DNA of 64,000 bases, taken from Sphaerisporangium siamense (GTDB lineage Bacteria; Actinomycetota; Actinomycetes; Streptosporangiales; Streptosporangiaceae). A program made the translations under genes and the position numbers. The stretch spans positions 6,944,001-7,008,000 of the forward strand of contig NZ_JACHND010000001.1 in NCBI RefSeq assembly GCF_014205275.1, in the 5' to 3' direction. The notes beneath the pieces are model-generated. The model made no database searches, was not told the DNA's origin, and was given only the letters and a program-made list of their open reading frames with translations. Of this stretch, positions 50,112-59,519 are shown piece after piece. Numbering within the stretch: the first letter of the stretch is position 1; the number at the start of each line of letters is the position of its first letter.

Positions 50112-52645
50112 CTGTTCCGATCACCCCGCTGAAGCCCGGTGAGTACGCGCCGCTCCCCGACGCGGGGCTGGGCGCGCTGCGGACCGGCAAGGGCAACCTC
50201 CCGTTGGAGAGCGTCGGCGTCGAGGCCCTGATCACCGGCCTGACCTCGGGCGTCGAGGTCGCCCAAGGGTTCTGCAACCCCTACGACGTGCCGTTGGAGG
50301 CGACCTACATCTTCCCGCTCCCCGACCGCGCCGCGGTGACGTCCTTCCGCATGGAGGCCGCCGACCGCGTCGTCGAGGGAGTGCTCAAGGAGCGCGGCCA
50401 GGCCCGGCGGGACTACGACCGCGCGCTGGCCGAGGGCCGCAGGGCCGCCATCGCCGAGGAGGACCGCCCGGACGTGTTCACGATCCGGGTCGGCAACATC
50501 CTCCCCGGCGAGCGGGTGACCGTGCAGCTGTCGCTCAGCCAGCCGCTCCCCTACGAGGACGGCGCCGCGACGTTCCGCTTCCCCCTCGTCGTGGCCCCCC
50601 GGTACATCCCCGGGGCGCCGCTCGACGACCGCTCCGCCGGGGACGGCGTCGCGCCCGACACCGACGCCGTGCCCGACGCCTCGCGCATCACTCCCCCGGT
50701 GCTGCTGCCCGGCTTCCCCAACCCCGTGCGGCTGGAGCTCGGCGCCCGCGTCGACCCGGCGGGGCTGGACCTGACGGCGATCCGGTCCAGCCTGCACGAG
50801 GTGGATCAGGAAGGGGACACCGTACGGCTGCGGCCGGGCGAGCGGCTGGACCGGGACTTCGTGCTGCGCCTGGAGTTCGCGGCCTCCGCCGCCCTGGCTC
50901 TGGTTCCCGACGAGGCCACGGAGCACGCCGGACACGAGGACGCGGCCGGGGCCGTACCCGGCGAAGGTGACGCGGAGGACGGGGACGGCACCTTCTCCCT
51001 CACCGTCCTGCCGCCTCGGGAGGAGGCCGGGGAGCGGCGGCCACGCGACGTGGTGCTGCTGCTGGACCGATCTGGCAGCATGGCCGGGTGGAAGATGGTC
51101 GCCGCCCGCCGGGCCGCGGCCCGCATCGTCGACACGCTCACCTCCGCCGACCGGTTCGCGGTGCTGTCGTTCGACTCGGTGGTGGAGCGCCCCGAGCGCC
51201 TCGACCCCGGCCTGGTGCCCGCCTCCGACCGCAACCGGTACCGCGCGGTCGAACACCTGGCCCGCCTGGAGGCCCGGGGCGGCACCGAGCTGCTGCAGCC
51301 GATGGAGGAAGGGCTCGGCCTGCTGGCCGACCCGGCGCGCGACGGCGTGCTGGTGCTGGTCACCGACGGCCAGGTCGGCAACGAGGACCAGATCCTGGAA
51401 CGCCTCGGCGCCAAGCTGGCCGCCGTCCGCGTCCACACCGTCGGCATCGACCGTGCCGTCAACGCCGGGTTCCTCGGCAGGCTCGCCGGGCTCGGCGCCG
51501 GCCGCTGCGAGCTGGTCGAGTCCGAGGACCGCCTGGACGAGGCCATGGAGCACATCCACCGCAGGATCGGCTCCCCGCTGGTGACCGGCCTGACCCTCAA
51601 GGCCGAGGGCCTGGACGTGCTGCCCGCCACCGTCACCCACCTCGGCTCCCTGTACTCCGGGGTGCCGCTCACCGTCTCGGGACGGTTCCGCGGCCCCGCG
51701 AGCGGCGCGATCACCGTCCACGGGCTGACCGCCGACGGGCGGCCGTGGGAGCACCGCCTCACCGGGACGCCGGCCGCGGGCACGGCCACGCGGGCGATCT
51801 GGGCCAGGGCGCACCTGCGCCGCCTGGAGGACCGCTACGCGACCGGGGAGCACGGGCTGGAGCACGACATCGTCGCCACGTCGCTGCGGCACGGGGTGCT
51901 GTGCCGGTTCACCGCGTTCGTCGCCGTCGACACCCGCGTGGTCGCCGAGGGCGAGCCCCGGCACCGGGTGGTCCAGCCGGTGGAGATGCCGAGCGGCTGG
52001 GACATGCCGGCCCCGGCCGCGCCCATGGCGGCGGCCGCCCCGATGGCGTTCGCGTCGGCGGCGCCCGCGATCTTCAGGGTGCCGGACGACGAGGACGATT
52101 TCGACGTGCCCGACCGGCTGGACCCGCTGCCGCGAACGAGCCCGCGTCCGGGGGCCGCGCGCGGCAGGGCCTTCTTCCGCGCGCCGAGCCCCAAGGCGGC
52201 CCCGGCGCCGCCCCCGCCGGTGCGGCTGTCGCCCGACACCGTCCGGCCGCAGCTCGCCGCCGAGCTGACCCGGCTGCGCGCCGCCGCGTCCCTGCCCGGC
52301 CTGGAGCGGCGCCGCTACCTGGCCGACCTGGGCAGCCGCCTGGCGGCCCTGGTGTCCTACCTCGGCGGCGAGGACCGTCTCGCCGCCCTGGCCGCGGAGC
52401 TGTCGGCGTGCGAGACGTCCCCGGACGCCGACGTGGACGCGCTCTGGCGCCGGACGGACGCGCTGCTCACCGAGCTGACCGCCGGGCACGGCGGCGGGCC
52501 CGGCGCTCCGGGCGTTCTCGGCCCCGACGACCCCGGCGTTCTCGGTGACCCGGGCTTGCCCGGCTCCGTCGCCGGCGAGCCCGGCGGCCCGGTGGGCGGG
52601 GAGCGCGGACGCGGCTTCCGGCCGTCCTTCTGGAAGCGCTCCTGA
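50108..52645 (+). CDS. VIT domain / von Willebrand factor A domain protein
   Basis: 845 residues. The N-terminal VIT domain (about 25-150) has VEALITGLTSGVEVAQGFCNPYDVPLEATYIFPLPDRAAVTSFRM, VVEGVLKERGQARRDYDRALAEGRRAAIAEEDRPDVFTIRVGNILPGE. The vWA domain (about 310-500) has a complete MIDAS metal site: DRSGS, the threonine in ARGGTEL and VTDGQ. The C-terminal third includes a Met/Ala-rich stretch, a helical bundle and a short glycine-proline segment. No signal peptide, so probably intracellular. Homologous to inter-alpha-trypsin-inhibitor heavy-chain-like proteins; function in bacteria is unclear. Control by the overlapping MerR gene is inferred. Confidence 0.92.
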   Translation: MTVPITPLKPGEYAPLPDAGLGALRTGKGNLPLESVGVEALITGLTSGVEVAQGFCNPYDVPLEATYIFPLPDRAAVTSFRMEAADRVVEGVLKERGQARRDYDRALAEGRRAAIAEEDRPDVFTIRVGNILPGERVTVQLSLSQPLPYEDGAATFRFPLVVAPRYIPGAPLDDRSAGDGVAPDTDAVPDASRITPPVLLPGFPNPVRLELGARVDPAGLDLTAIRSSLHEVDQEGDTVRLRPGERLDRDFVLRLEFAASAALALVPDEATEHAGHEDAAGAVPGEGDAEDGDGTFSLTVLPPREEAGERRPRDVVLLLDRSGSMAGWKMVAARRAAARIVDTLTSADRFAVLSFDSVVERPERLDPGLVPASDRNRYRAVEHLARLEARGGTELLQPMEEGLGLLADPARDGVLVLVTDGQVGNEDQILERLGAKLAAVRVHTVGIDRAVNAGFLGRLAGLGAGRCELVESEDRLDEAMEHIHRRIGSPLVTGLTLKAEGLDVLPATVTHLGSLYSGVPLTVSGRFRGPASGAITVHGLTADGRPWEHRLTGTPAAGTATRAIWARAHLRRLEDRYATGEHGLEHDIVATSLRHGVLCRFTAFVAVDTRVVAEGEPRHRVVQPVEMPSGWDMPAPAAPMAAAAPMAFASAAPAIFRVPDDEDDFDVPDRLDPLPRTSPRPGAARGRAFFRAPSPKAAPAPPPPVRLSPDTVRPQLAAELTRLRAAASLPGLERRRYLADLGSRLAALVSYLGGEDRLAALAAELSACETSPDADVDALWRRTDALLTELTAGHGGGPGAPGVLGPDDPGVLGDPGLPGSVAGEPGGPVGGERGRGFRPSFWKRS

Positions 52646-52660
52646 TCAAGGGGGCTTCGC

Positions 52661-52687
52661 ACCCCGCGCCCCGGACGGGCGCGGGGT
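52661..52687. terminator. Bidirectional terminator between VIT/vWA and SWIM genes
   Basis: ACCCCGCGCCC / GGGCGCGGGGT, 11-bp perfect stem with a 5-nt loop, filling the gap between two convergent stops; its right arm reaches the SWIM-protein stop codon. Confidence 0.75.
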
Positions 52688-53517
52688 CAGGGGCCGTCGG
52701 CGCGGGTGCCGAGGTCGCGGTAGGCGGGGCGCAGGATGTCCAGCAGGGGGATGTGCCGCACCTTGACGGGCGGCGGCTCCAGGGCGCGGAGCAGTAGTTC
52801 GGGCGGCGCGCCGGCGGGCGCGGGACGCGGGCGCAGGCGTCCCGGCGGGACCGCGGGGCCGTAGAAGTCCCCCGTGCGCTCGGCGAACGGCACGTCGTCC
52901 ACGTGCAGCGGGTCTGCGGGGACCTCCTCCTCGCCGGCGCCGCGCAGCGCGTCCAGCAGGGCGTCCCTGGCCCGGCCGCGCCAGGCGAGCACGAGGAAGG
53001 GGTCCTCGTCGAAGGACTCGGCCAGCAGGTACAGCACGGCCGACAGGTGCTTGCAGGGCAGGCCCCAGTCCGGGCAGGAGCACTCCATGTCCAGCTCGGA
53101 CGGGAACAGCGGCAGGCCGAGCCGGTCGAAGACCTCGACGATCTCGGGGGGCATCTCACCCGCCAGCAGCGCCGCCCGGTACAGCGCCTCGCCGGCCAGG
53201 GCGTCCTGGACGGCCTCCCACGCGGCCTCGCCGTAGGCGCCGATCCTGATCGACAGCTCGTACGGCTCGGGCCGCGAGCCCTGGACGCGGGCGCGGGCGA
53301 CGCCCGGCTCCAGGTGGATCTCCAGGACCTGGCCCTTCCTGGCGTAGGACCGTCCCCGCGTGAGACGCCCGGGGTCGCAGACGCGTTCGAGGATGTCGAC
53401 GAACCGGCGCGACCACCACTGCTCGCCGAGGGACCCGCGCCTGCCGCGCGCCCGGATGCCGCCCTCCACGCGGATCGGCGCCGCCGCGTCGAACCATCCG
53501 TCCTTGCCGACCGGCAT
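52687..53517 (-). CDS. SWIM zinc-finger protein
   Basis: 276 residues with a SWIM-type zinc finger near residue 145: ECSCPDWGLPCKHLSAVLYLLAESFDEDPFLVL (CxC...CxH). The N-terminus carries WWSRRFVDILERVCDPGRLTRGRSYARKGQVLEIHLEPG, typical of SWIM proteins that accompany SNF2 helicases. It lies 44 bp downstream of the SNF2 gene in the same direction, so the two probably act together on nucleic acid. Confidence 0.92.
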   Translation of the reverse strand: MPVGKDGWFDAAAPIRVEGGIRARGRRGSLGEQWWSRRFVDILERVCDPGRLTRGRSYARKGQVLEIHLEPGVARARVQGSRPEPYELSIRIGAYGEAAWEAVQDALAGEALYRAALLAGEMPPEIVEVFDRLGLPLFPSELDMECSCPDWGLPCKHLSAVLYLLAESFDEDPFLVLAWRGRARDALLDALRGAGEEEVPADPLHVDDVPFAERTGDFYGPAVPPGRLRPRPAPAGAPPELLLRALEPPPVKVRHIPLLDILRPAYRDLGTRADGP

Positions 53518-53561
53518 GTCAGTCCTCCTTCCCCGGCCGGGGCGCGGTCACCGGCCGCACC

Positions 53562-56500
53562 TCAGCTCACCGCCTCGGGGCCGAGCCGGAACAGCTCGCG
53601 CAACTGCTCGGTCGTCAGGTCGGCGATCCAGTCCTCACCCGCGCCGACGACGCTCTGCGCCAGCGCCTTCTTGCGTTCGATCATCTCGTCGACGCGCTCC
53701 TCCAGCGTGCCCGCGCAGATGAACTTCCTGACCTGGACGTTCCTCGTCTGCCCGATGCGGAAGGCGCGGTCGGTGGCCTGGTCCTCCACGGCCGGGTTCC
53801 ACCAGCGGTCGACGTGGATCACGTGGTTGGCGGCGGTGAGGTTGAGCCCGGTGCCCGCCGCCTTCAGCGACAGCAGGAAGATCATCGGTTCGTCGTCGTG
53901 CTGGAAGCGTTCGACGAGCTCGTCGCGCCGCTTCTTGGGCAGCCCTCCGTGCAGCCAGAGCACGGGGCGGTCCAGGTGGGCGGCCAGGTAGGGCTGGAGC
54001 AGGGCGCCGAACTCGGCGTACTGCGTGAACACCAGCGCCTTGTCCCCCTCCTCGACGATCTCTTCGGCGAGCTCCTCCAGCCGGGCGAGCTTGCCCGAGC
54101 GCCCGGCGAGCCGGGAGCCGTCCTTGAGCAGGTGGGCGGGGTGGTTGCAGACCTGCTTGAGCCTGGTCATCGTGGCCAGGACGTTGCCGCGCCGCTCGAT
54201 GCCCTCGGTCTGGTCGATCTTGGCGATCATGTCGTTGACGACGGCCTGGTAGAGGCTGGCCTGCTCGGGGGTGAGCGTGCACCAGACCTTCATCTCCAGC
54301 TTCTCGGGAAGGTCGGAGATGATCGTCTTGTCGGTCTTGAGGCGGCGCAGGACGAACGGCTGGGTGGCCCGCTTGAGCGCCCGGGCGGCCTGCTCGTCGC
54401 CGCGTGCCTCGATCGGCTCCTGGTAGCGCTCGCGGAACCGCTTGGCCGGTCCGAGCAGGCCGGGGTTGCAGAACTCCATGATCGACCACAGTTCGGCCAG
54501 GTGGTTCTCGACCGGGGTGCCGGTCAGCGCCAGCCGGGTGCGGGCCGGGATCGCGCGGACGGCCTGCGCCTGCCGGGCGCCGCTGTTCTTGATCGCCTGC
54601 GCCTCGTCGCAGACCACCCGGCCCCAGGGGAACTCCCGCAGGACCTCGGCGTCCCGCAGCGCCGTGCCGTACGTGGTGACCACCAGGTCGGCGCCCGCCA
54701 CGGCGGCGGCCAGCTCCTCGCCGCGCCCGCGCGTCCCGCCGTGGTGGACGTAGACCCGCAGGGACGGCGCGAACCGCGCGGCCTCCTTCTGCCAGTTGCT
54801 CAGCAGGGACATCGGGCACACCAGCAGCGTGGGCGGCACGGGCCCGGCGGCGCGCTCTTCCAGCATGAGTGACAGCGTCTGGGCCGTCTTGCCGAGCCCC
54901 ATGTCGTCGGCGAGGATCCCGCCGAGCCCTATGCGCGACAGGAAGGCCAGCCACGACAGGCCGCGCTCCTGGTAGGGGCGCAGGGCGCCGTTGAAGGCGG
55001 CGGGGGTGGCGACCGGGGTGAGACGGCGGTCGGCCTCGCCGGACAGCAGGTCGCCGAGCGCGCCGTCGGCGTCCACCCCGACGAGCGGCAGCTCCTCGTC
55101 GCCGCCGGTGACGACCTCCCGGAGCACCTCGGCGACGGTCATCTCGCCCGCGCGGCGCCGCTCCATCACCGACAGCGCGGCCTTGAGCTGGCGGTCGTCC
55201 AGCTCCACCCACTGGCCGCGCACCCGCACCAGCGGCACCTTCAGCCGGGCCAGCTCCTCCAGTTCCTCCTCGCCGATGGTGTGGTCGCCGACGGCCAGGT
55301 CGACGCGGAAGTCCACCAGCTCGCCGAGGCCGAACCCCTGCCCCGCCACCGCCCGCGCCGCCGTCGAGCCGCGGGAACGGGTGGTGAGCTTGAGGCCGAG
55401 CCCCTTGCGCCCCGCCCACGCGGGCAGCCGCACGCCGTACCCCGCGGCCTGCAACAGGGGCGCGGACCTGCGCAGGAACCCGAACGCCCACGCCGTGTCC
55501 ACGATCATCCGGGACGGCTTGGGGTCGCGCAGCGCCGTGTGCAGCTCCGGACAGAGCCGCACGGCGCGCCCGAGCCCGGCGAGCAACGTCTCGTCGGGCC
55601 GGCGAGGCAGCCCGGGTACGCGCGTCCCCTCCCACAGCAACGACGCCGGAACATACAGGCTCGGATCATCCACAGACTGAAGCGCGAACTCCAACTCCCA
55701 CGCGTCCCCACCCCCAGCGGGTCCGGCTCCCACTCCGCCATCCCCACCGGCTCCCACCCCGGCTTCGCTCCCGAGTCCGCCCCCTGCCCCGGCTTCGGTT
55801 CCGGGTTCCGGTTCGGGTCGGGGTTCGGAGAGGCGGAAGCAGAGGCGGATCGGGCCTTCGAGGTCGCGGGCGGCCTCCAGCCAGCCGCGCAGCGCGTCGC
55901 CGAGCTCCGCGGCCTCGCGCGCGCCGGCGCCGGGCAGGTCCGGGTCCTCGCCGGTGAGGGCGAACAGCCAGCGTTCGGCGAGAGGGCTCCTCAGCCCGGC
56001 GCGGTTGCCCCGCAGCAGCCTGTCGGGAAGCGCGCGGCGGGTCGCCGCGTCGGCGAGCGCGCCGAGCGCCTCGCGCAGGACCTGAGAAGAGGAACGCTCC
56101 TCGACCGCCGCCCGGCACACCGGGGGCATGGCGGCGGCGAGCTCGCGGAAGGCGGTGGCGTCGGCCCCGGTGATCACCGGCACCCAGCGCGCGGTGTGCG
56201 CGCCGTCCTCCATGACCAGCTGAGGAAGCACCCGGCCCCGCCTGACCAGGGCCTCGGCGTGCTCGGCCACGACGGCGAGGTAGCGCAGCGCGGCGCCCGG
56301 CCCCCACTCCGGCGCGCCCGGCTCGCCGGGAAGGGGCGAGGACAGGCGCTCCAGCAGGGTGAGCGCGCCCGCGGCCGGAAAAGCGAGCGCCTGGACCGTC
56401 CAAGGCAGGACCCGGGTGCCGCGGGCCGCACCGTCAAGCCCGGACTCCGGCGAGGGCAGCGGCCCCTTGGCCGAGCCCGGCAACAGCAGCGTGGCCTCTA

Positions 56501-56807
56501 CGGCAACGGCCCTGGCGGCGGCCTCCCCCAACGCCGCGGCAAGCACACTCGCCTCAGCCGCGAACGGATGCCCCCGCACACCCCGGCGCCCCCGCCCGGA
56601 CGCCTCCCCGCGCACGACGCGCGCGGAGGGGCCGCGTGCCGGGGAGCCCTGCGCCGAGATGTCCCTCGCGAAGGGGTCGCCTGCTGAGATGTCGTTCGCA
56701 CGGATGTGTGGTGCTGGGGTGTCGTGCGCGAAGGTGTGTCGGGGGGAAGTGTCCTCTGCCCATAGCAGAAGGCCCCCTTCGGTCCAGGCCCCGTGGACCA
56801 CGAGCAC
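53562..56807 (-). CDS. SNF2-family DEAD/H helicase (HelZ-like)
   Basis: 1081 residues. The C-terminal half holds the SWI2/SNF2 motor: GILADDMGLGKTAQTLSLM (motif I, about 635), TTYGTAL, VCDEAQAIKN (motif II DEAQ), ALTGTPVENHLAELWSIMEFCNPGLLG, then the helicase C domain with ALVFTQYAEFG, FLLSLKAAGTGLNLTAANHVIHVDRWWNPAVEDQATDRAFRIGQ. The N-terminus (LVVHGAWTEGGLLLWAED) is typical of the SNF2_assoc family. Two oddities: residues about 20-60 are a tandem 10-residue repeat, and residues about 325-370 are a Glu/Gly-rich low-complexity insert. GTG start. Confidence 0.94.
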   Translation of the reverse strand: MLVVHGAWTEGGLLLWAEDTSPRHTFAHDTPAPHIRANDISAGDPFARDISAQGSPARGPSARVVRGEASGRGRRGVRGHPFAAEASVLAAALGEAAARAVAVEATLLLPGSAKGPLPSPESGLDGAARGTRVLPWTVQALAFPAAGALTLLERLSSPLPGEPGAPEWGPGAALRYLAVVAEHAEALVRRGRVLPQLVMEDGAHTARWVPVITGADATAFRELAAAMPPVCRAAVEERSSSQVLREALGALADAATRRALPDRLLRGNRAGLRSPLAERWLFALTGEDPDLPGAGAREAAELGDALRGWLEAARDLEGPIRLCFRLSEPRPEPEPGTEAGAGGGLGSEAGVGAGGDGGVGAGPAGGGDAWELEFALQSVDDPSLYVPASLLWEGTRVPGLPRRPDETLLAGLGRAVRLCPELHTALRDPKPSRMIVDTAWAFGFLRRSAPLLQAAGYGVRLPAWAGRKGLGLKLTTRSRGSTAARAVAGQGFGLGELVDFRVDLAVGDHTIGEEELEELARLKVPLVRVRGQWVELDDRQLKAALSVMERRRAGEMTVAEVLREVVTGGDEELPLVGVDADGALGDLLSGEADRRLTPVATPAAFNGALRPYQERGLSWLAFLSRIGLGGILADDMGLGKTAQTLSLMLEERAAGPVPPTLLVCPMSLLSNWQKEAARFAPSLRVYVHHGGTRGRGEELAAAVAGADLVVTTYGTALRDAEVLREFPWGRVVCDEAQAIKNSGARQAQAVRAIPARTRLALTGTPVENHLAELWSIMEFCNPGLLGPAKRFRERYQEPIEARGDEQAARALKRATQPFVLRRLKTDKTIISDLPEKLEMKVWCTLTPEQASLYQAVVNDMIAKIDQTEGIERRGNVLATMTRLKQVCNHPAHLLKDGSRLAGRSGKLARLEELAEEIVEEGDKALVFTQYAEFGALLQPYLAAHLDRPVLWLHGGLPKKRRDELVERFQHDDEPMIFLLSLKAAGTGLNLTAANHVIHVDRWWNPAVEDQATDRAFRIGQTRNVQVRKFICAGTLEERVDEMIERKKALAQSVVGAGEDWIADLTTEQLRELFRLGPEAVS
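56647..56766 (-). repeat. Four-copy 30-bp in-frame repeat in the SNF2 gene
   Basis: Units with the core GAGATGTCSYTCGCRMRG on the plus strand recur exactly every 30 bp (cores at 56656, 56686, 56716 and 56746), with increasing divergence toward the gene start. In the protein they give a 10-residue repeat of the type ISAGDPFARD. It lies between the conserved first 18 residues and the rest of the protein. Confidence 0.75.
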
Positions 56808-56877
56808 TCGGCCACCCCCGTCCCCTGCTCGATCGGCCGCCCTACCAGATCGGCACCGGACGCGCGCGTGTTACGCC

Positions 56878-56965
56878 CTTCCGGCCACCGCACCGTAAGC
56901 CCTTACGGGACCGTACCGTACGTCGTACGGCCCGCGCCGGTACGTCTTCCGGCCACCGCACCGTA
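56878..56965. promoter_or_regulatory. Direct repeat and palindrome cluster between SNF2 and mmuM
   Basis: The 20-bp sequence CTTCCGGCCACCGCACCGTA occurs twice (56878-56897 and 56946-56965). Between the copies lie two perfect inverted repeats built on the same half-site: CCGTAAG-CC-CTTACGG (56893-56908) and CCGTAC-GTC-GTACGG (56916-56930). They fall in the 321-bp divergent region, which shows no gene, so an operator cluster is plausible. Regulator unknown. Confidence 0.5.
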
Positions 56966-57128
56966 CCCCCGGCCGGGGCCGGCAGCGCACGTGTGCCCCG
57001 GCGCGCCTCGCGTGCCCGTAACCGTCGCAATGACATATGCCCAGGTCAACGACGATGTGTGGAAGGCGGACGGGCGTGGCGGGTCCCGCGTGGCCGACGT
57101 GTGACCAGCCCCGACATAGGGTATATGC

Positions 57129-58013
57129 GTGAGTTCCGAGCTTGATGAGACCGACGTCCTGATCCTCGACGGCGGTCTCGCCACGCATCTGGAGGCGCTC
57201 GGCTGCGACCTCCGGGACGAGTTGTGGTCCGCCAGACTGCTCCTGGAGAACCCCGAGGCGATCCTGCGAGCCCACCGCGACTTCTTCGCCGCCGGGGCCG
57301 ACGTCGCGACCACGGCGAGCTACCAGGCGAGCTACCCCGCCCTGACGCGCCGCGGGCACGTCGCGCAGGAGGTGCAGGCGCTGCTGCAGTTGTCGGTGGA
57401 ACTCGCCGCGCAGGCCAGGGACGAGGCGGGCGGCGGCCTGGTGGCGGCCAGCGTGGGACCGTACGGCGCGAGCCTCGCCAACGGCGCCGAGTACACCGGC
57501 GACTACGACCTCGACGAGGAGGGCCTGCTCGCCTGGCACCGCCCCCGCTGGGAGGTGCTCGCCGACAGCCAGGCCGACCTGCTGGCGTGCGAGACGATCC
57601 CGTCCTTCGCCGAGGCGCGCGCGATCGCCCGGCTGCTGGAGGAGACGCCGAACGTCAACGCGTGGGTGAGCTTCTCCTGCCGTGACGGCGAGCGCATCAA
57701 CGACGGCACGCCCCTGTCCGAGTGCGCGGAGCTGTTCGCCGGGAACACCCAGGTGGTCGGCGTCGGCGTGAACTGCACGGCGCCGGGTCACGTCAAGAAC
57801 CTCATCGGGCACGTCACCGGCTCGCCGATCGTGGTCTACCCCAACTCCGGGGAGATCTGGGACGCCGAGCGGCGCCGCTGGCTGGGGCTGGCCGACCCGC
57901 TGGAGTTCGGCGCGGCCGCCCGGGAGTGGCGCGACGCCGGGGCGACGCTGATCGGCGGCTGCTGCCGTACGACCCCCGAACACATCCGTCAGATCCGGGC
58001 GAGCCTCTCCTGA
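57129..58013 (+). CDS. mmuM: Homocysteine S-methyltransferase
   Basis: Transfers a methyl group from S-methylmethionine or SAM to homocysteine. The 294 residues include LILDGGLATHLEALGCDL, TTASYQASYPALTRRG, SVGPYGASLANGAEYTGDY, the zinc ligands in GVGVNCTAPGHV and the C-terminal LIGGCCRTTPEHIRQI. GTG start close behind a TATATG hexamer, so a short or absent leader is likely. Its last 25 bp overlap the convergent MFS gene. Confidence 0.94.
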   Translation: MSSELDETDVLILDGGLATHLEALGCDLRDELWSARLLLENPEAILRAHRDFFAAGADVATTASYQASYPALTRRGHVAQEVQALLQLSVELAAQARDEAGGGLVAASVGPYGASLANGAEYTGDYDLDEEGLLAWHRPRWEVLADSQADLLACETIPSFAEARAIARLLEETPNVNAWVSFSCRDGERINDGTPLSECAELFAGNTQVVGVGVNCTAPGHVKNLIGHVTGSPIVVYPNSGEIWDAERRRWLGLADPLEFGAAAREWRDAGATLIGGCCRTTPEHIRQIRASLS

Positions 58014-59440
58014 CGCCTGCCGGGGACGGAGCGGCCGCGCCCCGGGATGAAGCCGGTGATCAGCAGGCCGAGCACCCCCGCCCCGGCGGCCACGATCAGC
58101 GCGACCTGCAGGCCGCGCAGCGACGGCAGCGTGAACGTCCCCAGGGAGACGGTCATGTGGGCCAGGAGGACGCTGATCACCGCGCTGGCGGTGGAGGTGC
58201 CGATGGACCGCATGAGCGCGTTCAGCCCGTTGGCCGCCGCCGTCTCCGACGCGGGCACGGCCGTCATGATCAGCGCGGGCATGGCCGAGTACGCCAGCCC
58301 CACCCCGGCCGCGATCACCGAGGAGGCCAGGACCACCTCCCAGGCCGAGCCCATCAGGCCCAGCGCGGCGGCGTACCCCACGGTGATCACGAGGGCGCCG
58401 AGCATGAGCGCGATCTTCGGCCCCCATTGGCGCGAGACGCGGGCCGACAGCGGTGAGAGCAGCATCATCATCAGGCCGCCCGGCGCCAGGCACAGGCCCG
58501 CCTGGAACAGCGTCAGGTCAAGGCCGTACCCCGAGGCACGGGGGCTCTGCAGCAGAGTAGGCAGCACCAGCGACATGCCGAACATGGCGAAGCCCATGAG
58601 GATCGAGGCCAGGTTGGTCAGCAGCACCTGACGGCGGACGGTCGTCCGCAGGTCCACCAGCGGGTCGCGCACCCGCAGCTCCATGAACGCCCAGCCGACC
58701 AGGACCACCGCCGCGGCGGCGAAGAGGCCCAGCGTCACGCCACTCCCCCACCCCCAGTCGCCGCCCTTGCTGATCGCCAGCAGCAGGCACGACAGCCCGG
58801 CCGTGAGCCCGATCGCGCCGGGCACGTCGAACCGGCCGCCCGCACGCAGCGGCGACTCCGGGATCAGGAGCAGCACCAGCAGCAGGTTGAGGGCGCCGAG
58901 GCCCGCCGACATCCAGAACAGTGTCTTCCAGCTCGCGTGCTCGGCGACGAACGCGGCCAGCGGCAGGCCGATCGCGCCGCCGACGCCGAGCGTCGCGCTC
59001 ATCAGCGCCATGGCCGAGCCCAGCTTCTCCGGTGGCAGCTCGTCGCGCATGATGCTGATGCCGAGCGGGATCACGCCGATCGCGCACCCTTGCAGCACCC
59101 GGCCGGCCACGACCGGGACCAGGCCACTGGACACCGCGCAGACGACCGACCCCGCCACCATCAGCAGGAGGCTGGCCAGCATCACGCGGCGCTTGCCGTA
59201 CAGGTCGCCGAGCCGGCCGCTGACGGGGTTGCAGACGGCGGCGGCCAGCAGCGTGGCGGTGATCACCCAGGAGGCGTCGGAGGCCGAGGTGCCGAGCAGG
59301 CGCGGCAGGTCCGGGATCAGCGGCACGACGAGCGTCTGCATCAGCGCGACGACGATCCCGCAGAACGCGAGCACCGCGACCACCAGGCCGGACCTCTTCG
59401 CGGGCGCCTCGGGCCCCGCGGCCGAGGGGGATGCGGTCAC
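57989..59440 (-). CDS. MFS multidrug-type transporter
   Basis: Proton-driven exporter of the DHA2/EmrB-like kind, 483 residues with about 14 membrane helices. Motif A is GRLGDLYGKRRVMLASL after the second helix; the motif C-like GATLGVGGAIGLPLA region (SATLGVGGAIGLPLAAF) follows. Substrate unknown. GTG at 59440 has a GGAGGG site 6 bp upstream; the longer frame is unlikely. Convergent with, and overlapping by 25 bp, mmuM. Confidence 0.9.
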   Translation of the reverse strand: MTASPSAAGPEAPAKRSGLVVAVLAFCGIVVALMQTLVVPLIPDLPRLLGTSASDASWVITATLLAAAVCNPVSGRLGDLYGKRRVMLASLLLMVAGSVVCAVSSGLVPVVAGRVLQGCAIGVIPLGISIMRDELPPEKLGSAMALMSATLGVGGAIGLPLAAFVAEHASWKTLFWMSAGLGALNLLLVLLLIPESPLRAGGRFDVPGAIGLTAGLSCLLLAISKGGDWGWGSGVTLGLFAAAAVVLVGWAFMELRVRDPLVDLRTTVRRQVLLTNLASILMGFAMFGMSLVLPTLLQSPRASGYGLDLTLFQAGLCLAPGGLMMMLLSPLSARVSRQWGPKIALMLGALVITVGYAAALGLMGSAWEVVLASSVIAAGVGLAYSAMPALIMTAVPASETAAANGLNALMRSIGTSTASAVISVLLAHMTVSLGTFTLPSLRGLQVALIVAAGAGVLGLLITGFIPGRGRSVPGRRQERLARI

Positions 59441-59519
59441 GAGGGGCCCTCCGATGCTCCCTTGACGATCAAGAACACGCACGACGATACAGACGCCGTC
59501 AGATCACCCCACCCCCGGG

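Noticed and set aside
52560-52640. Collagen-like domain at the end of the vWA protein
   Set aside because: Only a few loose G-P-x steps, without a regular Gly-x-y triplet run; better described as a low-complexity tail.
57989-58013. Frameshift or annotation error where mmuM and the MFS gene overlap
   Set aside because: Both C-termini are of normal length. A 25-bp convergent overlap is acceptable in such a compact genome.
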